64,000 bases of DNA from Rhizobium lentis (GTDB lineage Bacteria; Pseudomonadota; Alphaproteobacteria; Rhizobiales; Rhizobiaceae), in assembly GCF_014200175.1 (NCBI RefSeq), contig NZ_JACHBD010000008.1, positions 124,001 to 188,000 of the forward strand. Reading direction: 5' to 3'. The position numbers and the translations under genes are program-made. Under the pieces are notes generated by a model. It was not told the origin of the DNA. It saw only the letters and a list, made by a program, of their open reading frames with translations, and did not search any database. Shown one piece after another: positions 1 through 8,826 of this stretch (position 1 is its first letter; each line of letters begins with the position of its first letter).

Positions 1-169
1 AGGGGCTTTCGGCGGCGGCGCGCTCAGGATCGACGTGAATGAACTGATGGTCATCCGTTGCCCCCGCAAAGGCATCGATCATCGTCTGGTCGACGGTGAT
101 CCAATCCGAAAGGCCCGTTTCCATGCCGATCAATCCCCGCACGTCGGAGAGTGAAATTTCCGTGCCCAT
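1..169 (-). CDS. MaoC-like dehydratase, N-terminal fragment
   Basis: Reading the minus strand from an ATG at 169 gives about 56 residues before the window ends. The visible part contains the sequence FAGATDDHQFIHVD, which carries the Asp-x4-His hydratase signature of MaoC/NodN-type hot-dog fold enoyl-CoA hydratases. A GGGGA ribosome binding site lies 5 bases before the ATG. The family hydrates trans-2-enoyl-CoA substrates in fatty-acid or polyhydroxyalkanoate metabolism; which substrate this one takes cannot be told from a third of the protein. It is transcribed in the same direction as the glg operon, with about 90 bases between. Confidence 0.75.
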   Translation of the reverse strand, partial: MGTEISLSDVRGLIGMETGLSDWITVDQTMIDAFAGATDDHQFIHVDPERAAAESP

Positions 170-261
170 GCATTTCCCCGTCAGATAAGCCCGCCGCGCC
201 AAAGCCTTATCGTGCATTTATGACGATTGCGATAAGGATTTGCGCCAATGGGAGGCGCCGG

Positions 262-2241
262 TCATTTTTCTATGAAAAAGCCGACGGAGCGTGGCTCGAC
301 GGTAACTCGGGCACCGGTCTTCTTCGCGCCTGCCGGCGTCAATTGACGCCAGGAAGCTTCGCCTTCCGCCGGAAGCGTAAAGAGCTCGCGGCTTTCGGAG
401 CGATTGAAGAGCACGGCAAGCCGGGTGCGTTGGCCTCTTGAGGCCCGGTCGCCGGTTGCCAGCAGCATGCCGAGCGTGTGGAGCGACGGCGTCTCCCATT
501 CGGCGACCGTCATCGGTTCGCCCGAAACCGAGATCCATTCGACGTCGCCATTTCCCGACAGGAAATCCGTTTCGGAAAAGACGGTGAAGCGGCGGCGCAG
601 CCCGGCGACGAAGGCGGTATGGGCGATGAGGTCCTCATCCAATGTCTTCCAGTCGAGCCAGGTGATCTCGTTGTCCTGGCAATAGGCATTGTTGTTGCCG
701 CGCTGGCTGCGTCCGCCTTCGTCGCCGGCCGTCAGCATGATGCTGCCGCGGGTGGCAAAGAGCGTTGATATCAGCGCCATCACATCGTTTTTTCGGCGCT
801 TGCGGATCGAGGGGTAGAGTGTTTCGCCTTCGACGCCATTGTTCCACGAGTGGTTTTCATTATGGCCGTCGCGATTGTGCTCGCCATTGGCGTCGTTATG
901 CTTTCCGGCATAGGAGACGAGGTCGATCAGCGTGAAGCCGTCATGGGCGGCAAGGAAATTGACGCTGCGCGTCCCTTTGCCGTCATTGCGGGCGAAGATG
1001 TCGGAAGAGCCGGCAAGGGCTGTCGCCAGCGCGCCGGTTTTCCATTGATCGCCGCGCCAATAGCAGCGCAAATCATCGCGAACCCGGTCGTTCCATTCGA
1101 GGAAGGGCGGCGGGAAGTTGCCGAGTTGGTAACCGCCCGGGCCGATATCCCAGGGTTCGGCGATCATGATCCGGTCGGCAAGCACGGTGTCGGCCAGAAT
1201 CGCGGCAAGTGTTCCGCCATCGCGTTCGAAGCCGGCCGCGGTTCGGCCGAGCACCGGGGCGAGGTCGAAGCGAAAACCGTCGACGCCCGAATTGAGCACG
1301 AAATGGCGCAGGCTGTCGATGACGAGACGGCGAACTTCGGGATGGTCGCAGGCAAGCGTGTTGCCGGTTCCCGTATCGTTGACCAGTTCGCCCGGGCAAT
1401 TCTGGACATGGCGGAAATAGTGCAGGTTGTCGAGGCCGCGCAGCGACAGCGTCGTGCCGTAACGATCGCTCTCGCCGGTATGGTTGAAGACGAGGTCGAG
1501 GATGACGGCGATGCCCTCGGCATGCAGGGCGGCAACGGTCTCGCGCAGCTCCGCCATGCCGCCCGGGGCGAGCCGCGGATCGAGCGCCATGAAGGCGACA
1601 GGATTGTAGCCCCAGCCGTTGGTGAGGCCGAGCGGCGGCAGGTGGCGTTCGTCGATCCAGGCGGTGATCGGCATCAGTTCGACGGCATCGACCCCGATCC
1701 GCTTCAGGTGGGCGATGACGGAGGGATGGGCAAGGGCGGAGATCGTGCCGCGCTGGTGCTCCGGTATGTCGGGATGAAGAATGGTGAAGGGCCGCACCGC
1801 CACTTCGTAGATGAAGCCGCCCGGTTTGAAGAGTGGCTTGGCGACGGCGGCGCGCGTATCGGTGGTGACGATCGCCTTCGGCATCAGATCCTGGCTGTCT
1901 TCGCCGTAGACGCCGAGGCGGGGATCGTAGCGAAACGGCCGGTCGATCTCCTTGGCGTAGGGGTCGATCAGCAATTTCGACGGATCGAACCAGAGGCCGT
2001 TGTCCGGCGCGTAGATACCGTCGGCACGATAGCCATAACACGCGCCTGCCTTCAGCCCGTCGACAAACAGACGATGGATGTGGTTGCCGTCGCGTGCCAT
2101 CGGCAGGCGCGCGAATTCTCTATTGCCGTCATTGTCGAACAGGCAGAGCTCGACCTGCGCGGCATGATGCGACCAGACGGCAAATTCGACGCCGGTGTCG
2201 AAGACGATCGCGCCGACCTGCGCCGCATTGTTCCCGCGCAT
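262..2241 (-). CDS. glgX: Glycogen debranching enzyme GlgX
   Basis: 659 residues, the normal length for GlgX. It hydrolyses alpha-1,6 branch points left on phosphorylase limit dextrin. An N-terminal CBM48-like domain (about residues 10-100) precedes a GH13 barrel. The GH13 catalytic elements are visible: nucleophile Asp in DGFRFDLAP, acid/base Glu in IAEPWD and the third Asp in AAHDGF. It is the last gene of the glgP-glgB-glgC-glgA-pgm-glgX run and starts 12 bases after the pgm stop, behind a GGGGG stretch. Its position in a glycogen operon separates it from trehalose-synthesis TreX-type relatives, though the two are close in sequence. Confidence 0.95.
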   Translation of the reverse strand: MRGNNAAQVGAIVFDTGVEFAVWSHHAAQVELCLFDNDGNREFARLPMARDGNHIHRLFVDGLKAGACYGYRADGIYAPDNGLWFDPSKLLIDPYAKEIDRPFRYDPRLGVYGEDSQDLMPKAIVTTDTRAAVAKPLFKPGGFIYEVAVRPFTILHPDIPEHQRGTISALAHPSVIAHLKRIGVDAVELMPITAWIDERHLPPLGLTNGWGYNPVAFMALDPRLAPGGMAELRETVAALHAEGIAVILDLVFNHTGESDRYGTTLSLRGLDNLHYFRHVQNCPGELVNDTGTGNTLACDHPEVRRLVIDSLRHFVLNSGVDGFRFDLAPVLGRTAAGFERDGGTLAAILADTVLADRIMIAEPWDIGPGGYQLGNFPPPFLEWNDRVRDDLRCYWRGDQWKTGALATALAGSSDIFARNDGKGTRSVNFLAAHDGFTLIDLVSYAGKHNDANGEHNRDGHNENHSWNNGVEGETLYPSIRKRRKNDVMALISTLFATRGSIMLTAGDEGGRSQRGNNNAYCQDNEITWLDWKTLDEDLIAHTAFVAGLRRRFTVFSETDFLSGNGDVEWISVSGEPMTVAEWETPSLHTLGMLLATGDRASRGQRTRLAVLFNRSESRELFTLPAEGEASWRQLTPAGAKKTGARVTVEPRSVGFFIEK

Positions 2242-2253
2242 GTTTCCCCCGGA

Positions 2254-3885
2254 TCAGGTGATCACGGTTGGCGCGTCGCGTCCCGTGCGTTCCCGAATGC
2301 TGGCAACGCTGTCGGCTGCTGCGATGAGATCGGCGAGCGCTTCCTGCGTTTCGAAGTTGTGGCGAGTGGAATCCGGCTCGTAGCGCTCGATATAGACACG
2401 CAAGGTTGCGCCAGACGTGCCGGTGCCGGAGAGACGGAAGACGACGCGGGAGCCGCCTTCGAAGAGGACGCGGATGCCCTGGTGCTCGCTCACCGATTTG
2501 TCGATCGGATCGTGATAGGCAAAATCGTCGGCTTTCTCGACCTTCAGGCTGCCGAAACTCTTGCCGGGCAGCGTGGAAAGCTGGCTGCGGAGACTGTCCA
2601 TCAGCCCGTTCGCCGCATCGATGTCGAGGCCTTCGTAATCGTGGCGCGAATAATAGTTGCGGCCGTAGGTCTGCCAGTGCTGGGTGACGACATCGGCGAC
2701 GCTCTCGCCGCGCACGGCAAGAATATTCAGCCAGAGCAGCACCGCCCAGAGGCCATCCTTTTCGCGGACGTGGCTGGATCCGGTGCCGGAGCTTTCCTCG
2801 CCGCAGATCGTCGCCATGCCGGCGTCGAGCAGGTTGCCGAAGAACTTCCAGCCGGTCGGCGTCTCATACATGCCGATGCCGCGTTTTTCGGCGACGCGGT
2901 CGGCAGCCCCCGAGGTCGGCATCGAGCGGGCGATGCCGGCGAGGCCGCCGGAGTAACCGGGAGCGAGATTGGCGTTGGCGGCAAGAATCGCCAGGCTGTC
3001 GGAGGGAGTGACGAAGATGCCGCGGCCGATGATCAGATTGCGGTCGCCGTCGCCATCGGAAGCGGCGCCGAAATCAGGCGCGTCCTCGCCCATCATCTCA
3101 TCGAAGAGTTCCTTGCAGTGAACTGGGTTCGGATCCGGATGATGACCGCCGAAATCGGGCAGCGGCATGAAGTTGCGCACGGATCCCGAGGGAGCGCCGA
3201 GACGATTTTCAAAGATTTCCTTGGCATAGGGGCCGGTGACCGCACTCATCCCATCGAAGGCGATGCGGAAGCCGAGGCTGATCAGATTGCGGATGGCGCC
3301 GAAATCGAACAGCTCTTCCATCAGCGCGGCATAGTCCTCGACCGGGTCGATGACGGAGAGGATCATGCCGCCGGGAAGTTCGTCCTTGCCGATGCGATCC
3401 AGATTGACGTCGGCGAAATCGGCGATCTTGTAGCTGTCGATCGTCTTGGAGCGGGCATAGATCGCGTCGGTGATCTTTTCCGGAGCCGGACCGCCATTGT
3501 TGATGTTGTACTTGATGCCGAAATCTTCGGTCGGGCCGCCGGGATTGTGGCTGGCAGACAGAATGATGCCGCCGAAAGCCTTGTATTTGCGGATGATGTG
3601 GGACGCGGCCGGCGTCGACAGAATGCCGCCCTTGCCGACCATCACCTTGCCGAAGCCGTTGGCGGCGGCCATCTTGACCGCCTTCTGGATGACTTCGCGA
3701 TTGTAATAGCGTCCGTCGCCGCCGATGACGAGGCACTTGCCATGGTAGCCTTCCAGCGAATCGAAGATCGACTGGATGAAGTTCTCCGCATAATTCGCCT
3801 GTTGGAAGACCGGAACCTTCTTGCGCAGGCCGGATGTGCCGGGCTTCTGGTCCAGGTAGGGCGTGGTGGGTACGGACTTGATCAT
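2254..3885 (-). CDS. pgm: Phosphoglucomutase (alpha-D-glucose 1,6-isomerising)
   Basis: 543 residues, typical of the large alpha-D-phosphohexomutase family. It interconverts glucose-6-phosphate and glucose-1-phosphate, feeding both glycogen (via GlgC) and UDP-glucose (via GalU, further along this window). The phosphoserine loop SASHNPGG places the catalytic Ser at residue 112, and the Mg-binding loop DGDGDR is at 277-282. The ATG lies 6 bases after the glgA stop, so translational coupling is likely. In rhizobia and Agrobacterium the same gene is also known as exoC because mutants lose exopolysaccharide and cyclic glucan. Confidence 0.96.
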   Translation of the reverse strand: MIKSVPTTPYLDQKPGTSGLRKKVPVFQQANYAENFIQSIFDSLEGYHGKCLVIGGDGRYYNREVIQKAVKMAAANGFGKVMVGKGGILSTPAASHIIRKYKAFGGIILSASHNPGGPTEDFGIKYNINNGGPAPEKITDAIYARSKTIDSYKIADFADVNLDRIGKDELPGGMILSVIDPVEDYAALMEELFDFGAIRNLISLGFRIAFDGMSAVTGPYAKEIFENRLGAPSGSVRNFMPLPDFGGHHPDPNPVHCKELFDEMMGEDAPDFGAASDGDGDRNLIIGRGIFVTPSDSLAILAANANLAPGYSGGLAGIARSMPTSGAADRVAEKRGIGMYETPTGWKFFGNLLDAGMATICGEESSGTGSSHVREKDGLWAVLLWLNILAVRGESVADVVTQHWQTYGRNYYSRHDYEGLDIDAANGLMDSLRSQLSTLPGKSFGSLKVEKADDFAYHDPIDKSVSEHQGIRVLFEGGSRVVFRLSGTGTSGATLRVYIERYEPDSTRHNFETQEALADLIAAADSVASIRERTGRDAPTVIT

Positions 3886-3891
3886 TTTAGG

Positions 3892-5334
3892 TCACATGCC
3901 TTTCGAGACGAGGCTTGAATAGAGGGCAGCGTAGCGTTCGGCGCTCTTCTCCCAGGAGACATCCGATTTCATGCCCTGCTTTTGCAATTGGGTCCAGAGT
4001 TTTCGGTCCGCGTAAAAATGCATTGCACGGCGGATTGCCTGCAGCATGCCCGTTTCCGTCACGGATGAGAATTGTATGCCGGTTGCCACTTTCGCCGCAA
4101 GTGCGGCGTGATTGGCATCGATCACCGTGTCATTCAGCCCGCCGGTACGGGCGACGATCGGCACGCAGCCATAGCGCAGAGCATACAGCTGGGTCAGGCC
4201 GCAAGGCTCGAAGCGCGAGGGGATGATGATCGCGTCGCAGCCGGCCTGCATCAGATGCGACATCGGCTCGTTATAGCCGATCGAGACGCCGATGCGGCCG
4301 GGATGACGGCTGGCGGAAGCAAGCAGCGCGCCTTCGAGAGCGGCTTCGCCGGAACCGAGCACGACGAGCTTGCCACCCATGCCGACGATCTCGTCGGCGA
4401 CATTGGCGACGATATCCATGCCCTTCTGCCAGGTGAGACGGCTGATAACGCAGAAGATCGGGGCATCGTCATTGTCGAGATGGAAGAACTCGGCGATCGA
4501 GCGGCGGTTCTCGTCGCGGTTCCTCAGTGTCGTCGGGCCGTAATGGGTGTGGACGACGGGATCGGTTGCCGGATTCCAGATATCGGTGTCGATGCCGTTG
4601 ACGATGCCGTGCAGATTGTCGATGCGGGCGGCAATCACGCCTTCGAGCCCCATGCCGAATTCCGGCGTCAGGATCTCATCGGCATAGGTGGGGCTGACAG
4701 TGGTGATCGCATGGGCGGTTTGCAGGCCGCCTTTCAGAAAGCCGGTCGTGCCGTAATATTCGACGCCGTCGATGGCGAAGGCATGATCGGGCAGGCGCAG
4801 GCCTGAAAAGATCTCGGAGCCGAACTGGCCCTGGAAGGCGATGTTGTGGATCGTCAGCACGCTCGGAAGTTCCGGCGTCGGATAATAGTGCATGTAGACG
4901 GATGTCAGTGCTGCTTGCCAATCATGCGTGTGGACCAGATCCGGCCGCCAGCCGGGCAGCAGACCGGCGGCGATCTCGGAGGCGGCGAGCGACAGAGCGG
5001 CGAAACGGCGCCAATTGTCGGGATGGTCCTTGCCGAGCGGATCGAGATAGGGGCCGCCCGGCCTGTCGTAGTAGGCCGGGGCATGGAGGACGAGAAGATC
5101 GAGGCCCTCGTGCTGGACCTCGAGCACGGTCGCCTTTTCTCCGAGCAGGTCCGCGAATTCGAGCCTGACAACCGGGTCGCGAATGACCTTCATGACGGCG
5201 GGATAGCCGGGCAGGAGAGTCTTGGTTTCGACCCCGAAGGCGTTGAGAGCAATCGGCAGGGCGCCGGACACATCCGCCAGGCCCCCTGTCTTGATCAAAG
5301 GGAAGACTTCGGACGAAACCGAAAGAACTTTCAT
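3892..5334 (-). CDS. glgA: Glycogen synthase (ADP-glucose dependent)
   Basis: 480 residues, the usual size of bacterial GT5 glycogen synthase. It transfers glucose from ADP-glucose to the non-reducing ends of alpha-1,4-glucan. The N-terminal KTGGLADV motif (residues 16-23), which binds the ADP-glucose phosphates, and the C-terminal GT-B motif around FEPCGLTQLYAL are both intact. The gene starts 3 bases after glgC stops and ends 6 bases before pgm starts, so it is firmly inside the operon. Confidence 0.97.
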   Translation of the reverse strand: MKVLSVSSEVFPLIKTGGLADVSGALPIALNAFGVETKTLLPGYPAVMKVIRDPVVRLEFADLLGEKATVLEVQHEGLDLLVLHAPAYYDRPGGPYLDPLGKDHPDNWRRFAALSLAASEIAAGLLPGWRPDLVHTHDWQAALTSVYMHYYPTPELPSVLTIHNIAFQGQFGSEIFSGLRLPDHAFAIDGVEYYGTTGFLKGGLQTAHAITTVSPTYADEILTPEFGMGLEGVIAARIDNLHGIVNGIDTDIWNPATDPVVHTHYGPTTLRNRDENRRSIAEFFHLDNDDAPIFCVISRLTWQKGMDIVANVADEIVGMGGKLVVLGSGEAALEGALLASASRHPGRIGVSIGYNEPMSHLMQAGCDAIIIPSRFEPCGLTQLYALRYGCVPIVARTGGLNDTVIDANHAALAAKVATGIQFSSVTETGMLQAIRRAMHFYADRKLWTQLQKQGMKSDVSWEKSAERYAALYSSLVSKGM

Positions 5335-5337
5335 ACG

Positions 5338-6600
5338 TCAGATATCCAGCTTGTCGATCATCGGCTGCGTGATCAGGCAAATGCCGCTTTCCGTCCGCCG
5401 GAAGCGCTTGGCGTCGAGTTCGGCATCCTCGCCGACAACAAGACCTTCCGGAATGACGACGCCGTGGTCGATCACCACATTCTTGAGCTGCGCGCGCCGT
5501 CCGATCTTCACATTCGGCAGGATGACCGCCCCTTCCAGCTTGGAGAAGGAATTGGCCCTGACACCGGTGAAGAGCAGGCTCTTATTGAGGCTGGCGCCAG
5601 AGATGATGCAGTCGCCCGACACGACGGATGATGTGGCCGAGCCGCGGCGATCCTCGTCATCATGGACGAATTTCGCCGGCGGGGTGATCTCGGCATAGGT
5701 CCAGATCGGCCAGGACTTGTCGTAGATATCGAGCTCCGGAACGATCGCGGTCAGGTCGATATTGGCCTGCCAATAAGCGTCGATCGTGCCGACGTCGCGC
5801 CAATAGGGCTCGTGCTCGAAATCCGATCGGACGCAGGACTTGGCGAAGCGATGGGCGACCGCCTTACCATTCTTGACGATATAGGGAATGATGTCCTTGC
5901 CGAAGTCGCGGCTCGAGGTCGGATCAGCGGCGTCGCGGCGCAGCGCATCGAGCAGGAACTTTGTGTGGAAGACGTAGATACCCATCGAGGCCAGCGCGAA
6001 ATCGGGCTTGTCGGGAATGGGCGGCGGATCGGCCGGCTTCTCGACGAAGGCAATGATCTCGTCCTTGTCGTTGACATGCATGACGCCGAAGCCGGTCGCT
6101 TCCATGCGCGGCACTTCCAGGCAACCGATGGTGACGTCGGCGCCGGAATCGACGTGCTGCTGCAGCATCCATTCATAGTCCATCTTGTAGACGTGGTCGC
6201 CGGCGAGAATGACCATGTATTCGACACCATAATCCTCGATGATGTCGATGTTCTGGTAGACGGCGTCGGCGGTGCCTTCATACCACTGCGTTTCCGAAAC
6301 GCGCTGGCTGGCCGGCAGGATGTCGAAGCTCTCGTTGCGCTCAGGGCGGAAGAAGTTCCAGCCGCGCTGCATGTGGCGGATCAGCGAATGCGCCTTGTAT
6401 TGCGTGGCGACGCCGATGCGGCGGATGCCTGAATTCAGCGCGTTCGACAGAGCGAAATCGATGATGCGGGCCTTGCCGCCGAAATAGACGGCGGGTTTGG
6501 CACGCCGATCGGTGAGTTCCTTGAGACGGCTCCCCCTGCCGCCTGCCAGAACATAGGCCATTGCATCGCGGGCAAGTGGCTGAATACGCTTTTCTACCAT
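5338..6600 (-). CDS. glgC: Glucose-1-phosphate adenylyltransferase (ADP-glucose pyrophosphorylase)
   Basis: 420 residues, matching alphaproteobacterial GlgC. It makes ADP-glucose from ATP and glucose-1-phosphate, the committed step of glycogen synthesis. The nucleotide loop LAGGRGSRLKELT starts at residue 18, the YKMDYE motif carries the catalytic Asp, and FVEKP binds the sugar phosphate. The C-terminal third has the left-handed beta-helix typical of the family. A strong GGGAGGAG ribosome site lies 3 bases before the ATG. Agrobacterium GlgC is activated by fructose-6-phosphate and pyruvate; similar control is expected here but not visible. Confidence 0.97.
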   Translation of the reverse strand: MVEKRIQPLARDAMAYVLAGGRGSRLKELTDRRAKPAVYFGGKARIIDFALSNALNSGIRRIGVATQYKAHSLIRHMQRGWNFFRPERNESFDILPASQRVSETQWYEGTADAVYQNIDIIEDYGVEYMVILAGDHVYKMDYEWMLQQHVDSGADVTIGCLEVPRMEATGFGVMHVNDKDEIIAFVEKPADPPPIPDKPDFALASMGIYVFHTKFLLDALRRDAADPTSSRDFGKDIIPYIVKNGKAVAHRFAKSCVRSDFEHEPYWRDVGTIDAYWQANIDLTAIVPELDIYDKSWPIWTYAEITPPAKFVHDDEDRRGSATSSVVSGDCIISGASLNKSLLFTGVRANSFSKLEGAVILPNVKIGRRAQLKNVVIDHGVVIPEGLVVGEDAELDAKRFRRTESGICLITQPMIDKLDI

Positions 6601-6618
6601 TTTCTCCTCCCACCAGTC

Positions 6619-8826
6619 TTAATTTTCAGGTTCAAGCATAATTGTCGCCAAGGGCGGCAGGGTGATCGAGCAGGTGATGTTGCCGCCGGCATCGACGGCC
6701 TGCACGCGCCCGCCATTGCCCTTGCCGCTGCCGCCGTAGATGTCGGCATCGGTATTCAGAATCTCCCGCCACCGGCCCGCCAGGGGCAGGCGGATCGAAT
6801 AATTCTCGCGATAGACGGGCGTGAAATTGGTGATCACGGCAATCGGCTTCTGGCCCGGCGCCTTGCGCAGCCAGGCAAAGACGGAATTCTGGTGGTCGTC
6901 GGCGACCAGCCATTCGAAGCCGTCGCCCTCGCAGTCACGCTCATGCAGCGCCGGTTTGCTGCGATAGGTGAAGTTGAGATCGCGCACCAAGCGCCGCATG
7001 CCTTCGTGCATCCGATACTGCAGCAGGTTCCAGTCGAGCGACTTCGCCTCGCTCCATTCGCTCCACTGGGCGAATTCCTGTCCCATGAACAACAGCTTCT
7101 TGCCGGGATAGCCCCACATATAAGCGTAATAAGCGCGGAGATTGGCGAATTTCTGCCAGTCGTCACCCGGCATCTTGGCGATTAGCGAGCCTTTGCCGTG
7201 GACGACCTCGTCATGCGACAGCGGCAGGACGAAATTTTCGGAATAGGCATAGAGCAGACCAAAGGTGAGCTCGTTGTGGTGGTGCCTGCGGTGGATCGGA
7301 TCGCGTTTCATGTAGCTCAGCGTGTCGTGCATGAAGCCCATGTTCCACTTGAAACCGAAGCCGAGGCCGCCCTCGTGCACGGGCTGCGAGACCTTCGGCC
7401 ATGAAGTGGATTCCTCGGCGATGGTCATGACATTGGGATGCAGGCCATAGATGCGGACATTGAGGTCCTGCAGAAAGCGGACAGCTTCGAGATTTTCGTT
7501 GCCGCCATATTCGTTCGGGATCCATTCGCCGTGTTTGCGCGAATAATCGAGATAGAGCATCGAGGCGACTGCATCGACGCGCAGGCCGTCGAGATGGAAC
7601 TTCTCCGCCCAATAGAGGGCATTGTTGACGAGATAGGAGACGACCTCGGTGCGGCCGAAATTGTAGATCGCCGTGTTCCAGTCGGGATGAAAGCCCTTGC
7701 GCGGGTCTTCGTGCTCATAGAGCGCCGTGCCGTCGAACCAGCCGAGACCATGCTCGTCGGTCGGGAAATGCGCCGGCACCCAGTCGAGGATGACGCCGAT
7801 GCCGACCTTGTGGCAGCCGTTGACGAAACGGGCAAAGCCCTCCGGCTCGCCGAAGCGGGCGGTCGGCGCGTAGAGGCCGGTCGTCTGGTAACCCCAGGAG
7901 GGATCGTAGGGATGCTCGGTGATCGGCAAGAATTCGATATGGGTGAAACCCATGTCGACACAATAGGGAATGAGGCTGGAGGCGAGCTCGTCCCAGGACA
8001 GCATGGTGCCGTCCTGCCGGCGCTGCCAGGAGCTGGCATGAACCTCATAGATCGAGATCGGCTGGCGGCGCTTGTCGGTCTCGCGCCAATGCTTCAGATG
8101 GGCCTCGTCCTCCCAGACCTGCTCCAGCTCGGCGGCGGCGACCGAGGCGGTCTTCGGCCTGAGCTCGCTGCGCCGGGCGAACGGATCGGCCTTCAGCGGC
8201 AGCAATACGCCGTCATGGCCGCGGATCTCGAATTTGTAGGCAACGCCGATCGGCACGTCAGGGGCAAAGATCTCCCAGATGCCGCTGTCGGCTCGCAGCC
8301 GCATGACGTGACGGCGACCGTCCCAATTGTTGAAATCGCCGACGACCGAGACGCGCTGCGCATTCGGGGCCCAAACGGCGAAATGGATGCCCTGGGCGCC
8401 ATCATGCTTGATGAGATGCGCACCCATCTTGTCGAACAGGCGCAGGTGCGAGCCTTCGCGGGCGAAATAATCATCCATCGGCCCGAGCACCGGCCCGAAG
8501 CTGTAGGGATCGGTGACGGCCCATTCGGAATCGCCGCGCCGGGCGCGGTAACGCACCGGCTGGAGCTTTGTCAAGGAAACCGGGCCGGCGAAGACGCCGT
8601 CGGCATGAAGCTGCTTCAGTTCGCCGATGACGCCGCCGTCGAGCGTCATGGCGGTCACGTCTTCGGCGCCCGGGATGAAACACCTGGCGACGAAGGCGTC
8701 GCCGGCCTGGTGGACACCGAGGACGGCAAAGGGATTGGAATGCGAGCCGGCAAGGATCGCCGTGATTTCATCTGCCGAAATTTCCCAGGAAAGCTTTACT
8801 TCAGGGATGGTTTTCGGCGTTTTCAT
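6619..8826 (-). CDS. glgB: 1,4-alpha-glucan branching enzyme
   Basis: 735 residues with two N-terminal beta-sandwich domains (an extra N-terminal module plus CBM48), a GH13 barrel and a C-terminal sandwich. The enzyme cuts alpha-1,4 chains and rejoins them as alpha-1,6 branches. The nucleophile Asp is in LRVDAVASML, the acid/base Glu in TIAEEST and the third Asp in LSHDEVV. Its ATG overlaps the glgP stop by 4 bases (ATGA), so the two are translationally coupled; the glgC start follows 18 bases downstream. Confidence 0.97.
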   Translation of the reverse strand: MKTPKTIPEVKLSWEISADEITAILAGSHSNPFAVLGVHQAGDAFVARCFIPGAEDVTAMTLDGGVIGELKQLHADGVFAGPVSLTKLQPVRYRARRGDSEWAVTDPYSFGPVLGPMDDYFAREGSHLRLFDKMGAHLIKHDGAQGIHFAVWAPNAQRVSVVGDFNNWDGRRHVMRLRADSGIWEIFAPDVPIGVAYKFEIRGHDGVLLPLKADPFARRSELRPKTASVAAAELEQVWEDEAHLKHWRETDKRRQPISIYEVHASSWQRRQDGTMLSWDELASSLIPYCVDMGFTHIEFLPITEHPYDPSWGYQTTGLYAPTARFGEPEGFARFVNGCHKVGIGVILDWVPAHFPTDEHGLGWFDGTALYEHEDPRKGFHPDWNTAIYNFGRTEVVSYLVNNALYWAEKFHLDGLRVDAVASMLYLDYSRKHGEWIPNEYGGNENLEAVRFLQDLNVRIYGLHPNVMTIAEESTSWPKVSQPVHEGGLGFGFKWNMGFMHDTLSYMKRDPIHRRHHHNELTFGLLYAYSENFVLPLSHDEVVHGKGSLIAKMPGDDWQKFANLRAYYAYMWGYPGKKLLFMGQEFAQWSEWSEAKSLDWNLLQYRMHEGMRRLVRDLNFTYRSKPALHERDCEGDGFEWLVADDHQNSVFAWLRKAPGQKPIAVITNFTPVYRENYSIRLPLAGRWREILNTDADIYGGSGKGNGGRVQAVDAGGNITCSITLPPLATIMLEPEN

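Noticed and set aside
850..3918. 1022-residue open frame on the plus strand opposite glgX and pgm
   Set aside because: The opposite strand holds two proteins with complete family motifs. Long antisense frames like this are usual in high-GC DNA with strong third-position bias.
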